Assembly: GCA_964030475.1 (NCBI GenBank)
Contig: CAXIPT010000001.1
Location: 18,938,423 to 19,002,422, forward strand
Origin: Tethya wilhelma
Taxonomy: Eukaryota > Porifera > Demospongiae > Tethyida > Tethyidae
DNA length: 64,000 bases
Direction: 5' to 3'
The first letter of the stretch is position 1; each line of letters opens with the position of its first letter. The notes beneath the pieces were generated by a model, which saw only the letters and a program-made list of their open reading frames with translations, did not search any database and was not told where the DNA came from. Positions 60,002 to 64,000 of the stretch are shown piece by piece. Both the position numbers and the translations under genes were made by a program.

Positions 60002-60910
60002 GGATGGATAGATACTGACGTGCAACAATGCAATTCCCAAATGAAGTTACACTAGCAATTAAAGACATACAACTACCATCTTCAAAAAACTTACCACACA
60101 AAGACTGATATTAAACACACACACACACACACACACACACATATTACCATCGACTACAAAAACAGCGCTAGTAGAGGCACACAAACATACATCAGGGTGT
60201 GTAAGCTATGCGGTAAAGATGTGCCCAACAATCCGTGAAGAAAAATTAGAAAATCTCTTTCTATACTTTGCTACGCCCAGCAGAAGAAGCCAAGGGGTTG
60301 CTCTGATCAAATTACTTGTACCTTTGCTCTCAAGATGTGTCAAAAGTGTTTCCCTATTGGCCTCATTCTCATGCTTACACTACAAGATCTCCTTATGTGG
60401 GTGCAGCTGACAGCCAAAGATGGTCAACTGGGGTGCATATCAGATCTTTAGGTAGCTAGTTCGTGTGTGTGTGTTTATGGGGGAAATGGCCAACTGGGCT
60501 AATAGCTGGAAGAACTTCATGCAGAACATTGTTAGAAGTCTTGGAATTCTGAGGTTAATTAGCATAGAAGCAGCTCTCACTTGCAGCACACACATGCATA
60601 GCAGCCAGGCCACAAACCCTCAGCCACTCTGCTTATGATAACCACCAGCTAAGGTCTTTGACAGACAGCTTCAAAGATAAAGACTGTCACTGTATTCTTT
60701 TTCTAAAGTCAAAAACCTCTTCTCCGTGAATAAACTGTTTTTTATTATCTTTCTTCCAAACCAATACAACGAGACACAACACAACATATGCACACAGACT
60801 CCTACTACTCTGAAAGCGCATGTCAGAACTGAAAGCAGCTGTTAGAAAGTTTGCCCAGTGCTTTTTAATGCATTCGCCTACGAGATAGAAAACGTACCGT
60901 TGTTCGCCAT
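38992..60910 (-). CDS. EH-domain, NPF and coiled-coil endocytic adaptor (REPS/Eps15-like)
   Basis: Sixteen exons, minus: 60898-60910, 59852-59944, 54529-54592, 53088-53329, 51868-51931, 51348-51483, exon 7 (split, below), 48660-48809, 47868-48565, 47065-47224, 45816-45880, 44741-44894, 41079-41208, 40368-40560, 39549-39840, 38992-39114. Exon 7 is 49469-50086 plus a 5' part present only inverted at 50890-51198. With that joined, phases fit throughout and the product is 1167 residues. Two EH domains come first ([39 protein letters not shown]; then [40 protein letters not shown]). The linker carries NPF motifs (NNNPF, GNPFVGF), the EH ligand itself. The long C-terminal half is charged coiled coil. 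EH proteins act in clathrin-mediated endocytosis; REPS-like is a guess from the domain order. Locus order is disturbed by inverted duplications. Confidence 0.72.
40715..41035. repeat. (CTGTATA)n heptanucleotide satellite
   Basis: About 320 bp of CTGTATA units with variants (CCGTATA, GTGAACTGTATA), inside intron 13 of the EH-domain gene. It is open in several frames, giving spurious ORFs on both strands. Confidence 0.95.
41733..44027 (+). CDS. Kinase-coiled coil-Kelch protein, copy C, nested in host intron
   Basis: An intronless ORF of 764 residues starting at MAQQQHR, on the strand opposite to the EH-domain gene and wholly inside its intron between exons 12 and 13. The kinase domain is complete ([35 protein letters not shown]), followed by a glutamine-rich coiled coil (about 325-455) and a Kelch propeller ([38 protein letters not shown]). 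CTCTACAGGCT directly before the ATG looks like a splice acceptor, so a 5' UTR exon may lie upstream. Copies A and B are duplicates of this unit or share an ancestor with it. Confidence 0.87.
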   Translation: MAQQQHRDTPKIGFRSIQLQMNQTLGIGSYGSVCKALCDDLLCAAKIIHPTLFNPIAHQQIDRQREHRLPIQRFMQECEFMSAIRHPNIVQFLGTHQDPQTGLPVLLMEFMDDSLTHFLESSQDALPYHIQVKFCHDITLAISYLHLNEITHRDLSSNNVLLRGNVIAKVTDFGMAKLGDINPQATRVSFTMCPGTDAYMPPEAVKDPPVYTEKIDCFAIGTLIIQILIRCFPKPGDRLKIVHTTDPRFPTIEVRVPEIERRQNHISQVDPNHPLLPIALDCLKDSDVERPSAQELCHRVSALKETPQFTESVRRAQERLEPAATEREEELRQQVQDKDEEIHQMRQQHAQQIQGLQQIIGSQNNRLQQKDIDIQEKNDIIQNKDQTIVASHQECQQLRGIISDQKRQLQQVTQQLESSQQVMDQFQTRIQELEQQLKRKDPPQTPPRDRFTLRWREGKKAPCKLARDSNTAIADGEMVYLSSGDQIVYAYNSTKKTWKEFPDLPNSYCSLVVTGSSLTAIGGRDSHGTVTNQLLSLTREGRSKKWCEVFPPMPTKRSQSIAVATGQALIVAGGLGQHWRRLKAVEIMDIDTKQWSSAADLPEPLYAASITICGERVYIGGGWSDSGTTKSVYTCTLADLFLSCRSRSLRERLAQSLSLTSPPKSTIWSEVADLPVTLSTCVTHHDRLLAIGGRDSRDIPTSDVRIYHPTSDTWEVITQMNTGHELCFAAVLPTNELMVVGGYTTTVTINMHSQTDSVEIATVV
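44190..44254. repeat. Short tandem duplication
   Basis: AGGCTTAGCTGACTGTGAGT followed by GGCAG(C/T)ACT occurs twice in tandem, with a spacing of about 32 bp. Confidence 0.85.
44450..44662. mobile_element. Hairpin element, GGGAAATTTT family
   Basis: TACTACAGCGGGAAATTTTC at the left faces AAATTTCCCGCTATATGGTA at the right. It lies in intron 12 of the EH-domain gene and has no ORF. Confidence 0.65.
44907..45015. repeat. (CA)n microsatellite in EH-adaptor intron 11
   Basis: Interrupted CA run of about 100 bp next to the exon 12 acceptor. The duplicated exon 12 copies also carry CA tracts at the same side. Confidence 0.9.
45900..47060. other. EH-adaptor intron 10, no further gene seen
   Basis: AT-rich intron sequence with a (CA)n run at 46698-46732. 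No conserved coding segment is recognised on either strand. Confidence 0.5.
50104..51198 (+). pseudogene. Inverted segment with EH-adaptor exons 5, 6 and first part of 7
   Basis: On the plus strand lie second copies of exon 5 (50261-50324), exon 6 (50512-50647) and the only copy of the 5' part of exon 7 (50890-51198), which ends at the N gap. The last 20 bases before the gap, ATAGCACTCAAGATGGTGGT, recur on the minus strand at 50087-50106, where the minus-strand exon 7 continues in the same frame. Turning this segment round would restore the gene. It is therefore probably an inverted assembly piece or haplotig. Confidence 0.85.
51199..51272. other. Assembly gap of 74 N
   Basis: A run of undetermined bases, next to a (CT)n tract (51273-51345). 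It separates the two inverted copies of EH-adaptor exons 5-6. Confidence 1.
51579..51788. mobile_element. TA-flanked hairpin element present in one copy only
   Basis: TACCGTATAGTGGGAAATTT at the left mirrors AAATTTCCCGCTATACGGTA at the right. The body has further GGGGGAAAATTTT/AAAATTTTCCCCC arms. It lies in the intron between EH-adaptor exons 5 and 6. The inverted copy of the same intron (50325-50511) lacks it. Confidence 0.8.
52462..52531. repeat. (CA)n microsatellite
   Basis: About 70 bp of pure CA within EH-adaptor intron 4. A further CA run lies at 52082-52132. Confidence 0.95.
54653..55280. mobile_element. TTAA-flanked (piggyBac-like) non-autonomous element, left copy
   Basis: TTAACTCTTTAGGGCC (54653-54668) faces GGCCCTAAAGAGTTAA (55265-55280). 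Exact terminal inverted repeats bounded by TTAA suggest a piggyBac-type MITE. An internal palindrome (AAAGGTCGCGATCGCGGCGA...GACCTTT) lies near 54867. The 628-bp body has a short plus-strand ORF (54896-55120) of unknown meaning. Confidence 0.75.
55424..55617 (+). other. Possible exon of unknown gene
   Basis: An open frame reads [20 protein letters not shown] and continues [20 protein letters not shown] to a stop near 55617. A second copy at 58974-59145 preserves the frame with conservative changes (R to I, T to I). The family is not recognised and no upstream exon could be found. It may be a terminal exon stranded by the rearrangement. Confidence 0.25.
55690..55995 (-). other. Possible short minus-strand gene, MAS start and glycine-rich exon
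   Basis: On the minus strand, ATGGCTAGCCA followed by GTAAGC could splice past a (TC)n tract to TTTGTTTTAG|TGACGGG, giving [20 protein letters not shown] and then [15 protein letters not shown]. The copy at 59.2-59.5 kb keeps the second exon with one F to S change, but its ATG is ATC. No family is recognised. Confidence 0.25.
55904..55966. repeat. (GA)n microsatellite
   Basis: About 62 bp of GA in the palindrome spacer. The matching run in the direct copy (59430-59466) is shorter, about 36 bp. Confidence 0.95.
56378..56465 (-). pseudogene. Second copy of EH-adaptor exon 2 with 5-bp deletion
   Basis: It duplicates exon 2 at 59852-59944 ([20 protein letters not shown]) but lacks 5 bases (CTTAATATCATCG against CTTCACATATTATCATCG, minus), shifting the frame. 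Splice sites are kept. Confidence 0.75.
56738..57366. mobile_element. TTAA-flanked element, right copy (inverted)
   Basis: Reverse-complement copy of the element at 54653-55280, carried in the right arm of the palindrome with the same TTAACTCTTTAGGGCC-type ends. Confidence 0.75.
57427..58912 (+). pseudogene. Inverted copies of EH-adaptor exons 3 and 4
   Basis: Exon 3 copy at 57427-57490 and exon 4 copy at 58671-58912 on the plus strand match the minus-strand exons at 54529-54592 and 53088-53329. They keep open frames and splice sites, with substitutions such as LHTIVQ for LHAIVQ and KAFMAF for KAFKAF. In this orientation they cannot join the exons on either side. Confidence 0.8.
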
Positions 60911-61437
60911 ATCTCGGCCTCTCCGCTTCTCTCTGGAGTTCTTTCTCTCTCTCTCTCTCTCTCTGGTAGTGTTTTGGTTGCAGTGCTTATGAACGAAGCC
61001 ACTTCAGTTCAAAAGTTGAATGCTAATCAAGAAAGATATGAATACAATTTTAACGGCGGCCGGCCCGGCCGGTGCGATTGCTATGACGTAATCTTTTGCG
61101 GTAAGATATGAAGGGGTGGGGCTCTCTTTTGACGTTCGATTTGTGTGACCGTGACTTCCAACGGTATTCATACCAAAAGGGCTTCATTCTTGCTGATATA
61201 AGCATTTAGTCTAGTAAGAGCAGCATCCAGAGCTTCTGTTTGCACGGGAGTTTTCATCAAGAAATTTGTAGACTGGAACTGGAAGTTGTTTTATCTGAGT
61301 TCACTGAGGTGGAAACAACAGAGGCCTCTTCTCGAATAACAAAAAAATACTACCTTTTGTGTGTCAAAGCGCTGAAGCTCCATTTTGTACTACTATATAC
61401 GCGCGCGCGTAGAGACAGCTACTAGATGTGATCGACC
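60911..61437. promoter_or_regulatory. Divergent promoter region, EH adaptor / class C receptor
   Basis: The two start codons face away from each other across 527 bp. The stretch contains a (CT)n run near 60945-60963 and a GC-rich palindromic core GGCCGGCCCGGCCGG at about 61058-61072, unusual in this AT-rich window. Promoter function is inferred from position. Confidence 0.4.
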
Positions 61438-64000
61438 ATGAAGAAGAAACTGGGAGTAAGTCTTTTCGCCGTAATTCACTGCATCACTATTGTCTCTCTG
61501 CTGCAGCCATCAGCTGCACAGCTTGACGAAGATGCTAACGTTACTTTCCAATATGAAGTCCCTTCTGAAGTGCTAAAGACAGCAGACGGTAGAATTCGGG
61601 GAGCAAGAAACAGAACTGATAAGGACTTTGTTCTCGGCGGTCTGTTTCCCATCCACGCCGATGTGCCAGGTTCAGGGGGAAGCCAGTGTGGAGAAGTGAG
61701 AAAAGAAAGAGGTTTGGAGCGCATGGAGGCCATGTTGTATGCTCTGGATCGCATCAACAGTGACCCAGAGCTGCTCCCCAACTTTACCATTGGCTACGAC
61801 ATTCGTGACACGTGCAACAGCGAGAACATCGGCCTGGACGAATCCATCGATCTCATCATCACAGGCAGCCAGCTGGACATCAACAGCTGTCAATCTGGAC
61901 TTCGTACGGGAGTGAACGAAACAGAGGGTGAAGACGAGGAAGCGTTTGTTCCCGTTCCCACGGAAGGAATTGTTGGAGCTGCTGCAAGTCGAGTGAGCGT
62001 TCCTATTGCAGGTCTTGTACGTCTCTTCAACACGCCACAAATAAGCTATGCCTCCTCGTCTGCGATTCTTAGCAACAGAGATCGATACGAATATTTTTAT
62101 CGTACGGTTCCTCCCGACAACTTGCAAGCCAAGGCCATGATCGACCTGATATTGAACTTCAATTGGACATATGTTTCCACTATTTACTCCAGAAATCCAT
62201 ATGGAGAACCGGGTATTGTTGAATTCCGTAATCTTGCTGCTAAACATGGCATCTGTATTGACCTGAACGAAGGAATTGACGACACTTACGGAGATGAGGA
62301 TTTTGCAGCACTAGCTGGTCGGCTAATAGAATCAGAGGCGAATGTGGTCATTGTATTTGCTGCACAGGATGAAGCAGCAAAGCTTCTTGGAAATATCGCC
62401 AACTCTACAGATTCTTCATCCGTTGATCGTTTTATCTGGATTGCAAGCGATGCATGGGCGAGGTCCATTAATGTGGTCCACCAGTTCAACATCACAGCAG
62501 CCGGGCTGTACGGGATAGCACCACTCACCGAACACTTGGATAAATTCCATTCATACTTTTCTCGTTTGACAATCGATGACAATCAGAGGAATCCTTGGTT
62601 TCCAGAATTCTTTTCTGCATTTGTTGGCTGTGGCTTGAATGAAACTACCACTAATCCGTGCGATACGACAGCTAATGTCACCAGCCAGCCTCAGTACCAG
62701 CAAGGCAACTTTATACCGCTGGTTATAGATTCTGTCTACGCCTACGCCAAAGCACTTGATAAATTTTTGAATGAAAGTTGCGACCAACCGATTGTCTGGT
62801 ATAGAAGCAATCGTACCTGCGAGGGACAGAAAAGAGAACTAAATGGTTCCACTTTATTGGAATACATTTCTCGCATTGATTTCTTCAGCCCCACTGGAAA
62901 TAGAATCATCTTTGACAAAAGTGGAAATGTGGAAGGAAAGTATGAGATTCTGAACTACCAAGCAAGGAGAAAGACAAACAAAGAACTCGAGTTTTTCTTC
63001 CAACGTGTCGGCACATGGGACAGTGCACTGATCAACGATAGTCTTGTAGATCCTCTAAACATGACAGAAGACATTCCAGTTCAGTTTGGAGTGAATGCTG
63101 AAACTTTGGAGGTTGTTAGCTCACCTCCTGATTCACAGTGCAGTCGCTGTGAGCCGGGTCAGTATCGGAGACTGGTTCCATCTTCGTGCTGTGGAATATG
63201 CGATCCTTGCCTTGGACAGAATTATTCCAACAATCCTATAGCTACCGACTGTATGATCTGTCCCGAAGAAATGTGGGGAAATGATCCTCTAGTGGGGAGC
63301 GAGCGATGTGTCCCTCTGAACGAAGAGTTTCTTGATTTCACTCATCCTTGGTCGATTATAATCATCATCCTTGCGATATTCGGTCTCTCCAATGTTGCCA
63401 TAACGGCAGTCATTTTTGGGATATTTTGGAAGACCCCTGTCGTTAAATCTTCTGGACGAGAGCAAATGACACTCATTCTAGTCGGCATTGGACTGAGCTT
63501 TGCCATATCCATCTTCTATGTGTCACCACCAGTCACAGGGATCTGTGCCATCGAACGGATAGGTCTCTGGTTCTGCTTCTCCCTCATGTTTGGTGCTCTG
63601 CTCGTCAAGATTGTGCGAGTTGCTCGTATATTTCTCTCAAGCACTTCCCTCAAGAAGCCTCGATTTACGGAACCACACTACCAAGTTCTCTTCACCTTTT
63701 GCATTGTTCTCATTCAAATGCTCATTGTCATTGCCTCCATGGCCTACGAGAATCCTGGGGTGATAAGGAGCATTCGTCTCAACACAAACATGCCCAACAA
63801 CTTTCCGACGGTGGTGGTGACTTGCGTGGGCGATCATTTGATTTTTCTCATTCTGTCCGTAGCTTATTTGACCGTCGTCATCATTGCTTCGACCATACTG
63901 GGCGTGCTCAGTTTCAAGTATCCGGAAAACTTCAACGAAGCGAAGTATGTTTCGTTCTGTACGTTTGCACTTCTCGTGATTTGGATCGGATTTTTCACGA
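61438..64000 (+). CDS. Metabotropic glutamate-type class C GPCR, 3' end outside window
   Basis: An uninterrupted 854-codon frame runs to the window edge. It begins with a signal peptide (hydrophobic core FAVIHCITIVSLL, residues 9-21). A Venus-flytrap ligand domain follows (about 45-520): GGLFPIHADV, CGEVRKERGLERMEAMLYAL, LPNFTIGYDIRDTC, GIVGAAAS, NTPQISYASSS, FYRTVPPDNLQAKAM and NWTYVSTIYSRNPYGEPG. These match mGluR family order, with serines retained at the position that contacts the amino-acid backbone in mGluRs (inference). A cysteine-rich linker (CSRCEPGQYR to CMICPEEMWG) precedes the seven-helix domain; TM1 starts near residue 638 and the window ends in TM6. Several NxT/S sites lie in the ectodomain. 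The ligand cannot be fixed from sequence. Confidence 0.93.
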   Translation, partial: MKKKLGVSLFAVIHCITIVSLLQPSAAQLDEDANVTFQYEVPSEVLKTADGRIRGARNRTDKDFVLGGLFPIHADVPGSGGSQCGEVRKERGLERMEAMLYALDRINSDPELLPNFTIGYDIRDTCNSENIGLDESIDLIITGSQLDINSCQSGLRTGVNETEGEDEEAFVPVPTEGIVGAAASRVSVPIAGLVRLFNTPQISYASSSAILSNRDRYEYFYRTVPPDNLQAKAMIDLILNFNWTYVSTIYSRNPYGEPGIVEFRNLAAKHGICIDLNEGIDDTYGDEDFAALAGRLIESEANVVIVFAAQDEAAKLLGNIANSTDSSSVDRFIWIASDAWARSINVVHQFNITAAGLYGIAPLTEHLDKFHSYFSRLTIDDNQRNPWFPEFFSAFVGCGLNETTTNPCDTTANVTSQPQYQQGNFIPLVIDSVYAYAKALDKFLNESCDQPIVWYRSNRTCEGQKRELNGSTLLEYISRIDFFSPTGNRIIFDKSGNVEGKYEILNYQARRKTNKELEFFFQRVGTWDSALINDSLVDPLNMTEDIPVQFGVNAETLEVVSSPPDSQCSRCEPGQYRRLVPSSCCGICDPCLGQNYSNNPIATDCMICPEEMWGNDPLVGSERCVPLNEEFLDFTHPWSIIIIILAIFGLSNVAITAVIFGIFWKTPVVKSSGREQMTLILVGIGLSFAISIFYVSPPVTGICAIERIGLWFCFSLMFGALLVKIVRVARIFLSSTSLKKPRFTEPHYQVLFTFCIVLIQMLIVIASMAYENPGVIRSIRLNTNMPNNFPTVVVTCVGDHLIFLILSVAYLTVVIIASTILGVLSFKYPENFNEAKYVSFCTFALLVIWIGFFT

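Overview
The window is eukaryotic nuclear DNA from an animal, most likely a sponge (the sponge call is inference). Nearly every gene is split by short GT-AG introns. The genes include animal or opisthokont ones (metabotropic-glutamate-type class C receptor, PKA catalytic subunit, Mediator MED8, ALG2, TTC33, a Tctex-type dynein light chain, an EH-domain endocytic adaptor), and several kinase-Kelch fusion genes are present. The DNA is very rich in (CA)n and (CT)n microsatellites and short inverted-repeat elements, and it contains assembly gaps (runs of N).

Layout. 0-7 kb: a broken KDZ/HMGXB3-like transposase, a TTGCCAAAA minisatellite, two displaced pieces of a Ldh_2-family dehydrogenase gene, and an intron-containing kinase-coiled coil-Kelch gene with two frameshifts. 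6.7-13.3 kb: the intact nine-exon Ldh_2 dehydrogenase (minus), divergent from the nine-exon PKA catalytic subunit (plus). 13.8-19.8 kb: a twelve-exon gene that reads in frame from a degenerate kinesin motor through a DEP domain into about eight ankyrin repeats; I consider this architecture the most novel gene here. 20.1-25.5 kb: Tctex1-domain protein, TTC33 (minus) divergent from ALG2 (plus), and MED8 (minus). The 5' half of MED8 is duplicated in tandem at 25.7-26.7 kb. 26.9-30.6 kb: an eight-exon CIMAP2/LEXM-like protein with PG-G-Y repeats.

31-45 kb: three single-exon kinase-coiled coil-Kelch genes on the plus strand. The third lies inside an intron of a large minus-strand gene, and the other two are flanked by broken copies of that host gene's exons, so the unit spread by segmental duplication. 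39-60.9 kb: the host gene, a 16-exon EH-domain/NPF/coiled-coil adaptor. Its middle is scrambled by inverted duplications (50.1-52.1 kb around an N gap; 53.1-58.9 kb as a 2.4-kb palindrome) that look like two allelic versions joined head to head. With the inverted piece turned round, a 1167-codon reading frame plus stop closes exactly. 61.4-64 kb: start of a class C GPCR, cut by the window edge in TM6.

Two themes recur. Many rearrangement breakpoints fall inside (CA)n or (GA)n microsatellites, and microsatellites often serve as the pyrimidine tract at 3' splice sites. Several families of short terminal-inverted-repeat elements (TA- and TTAA-flanked) sit in introns, one starting exactly at a splice donor.
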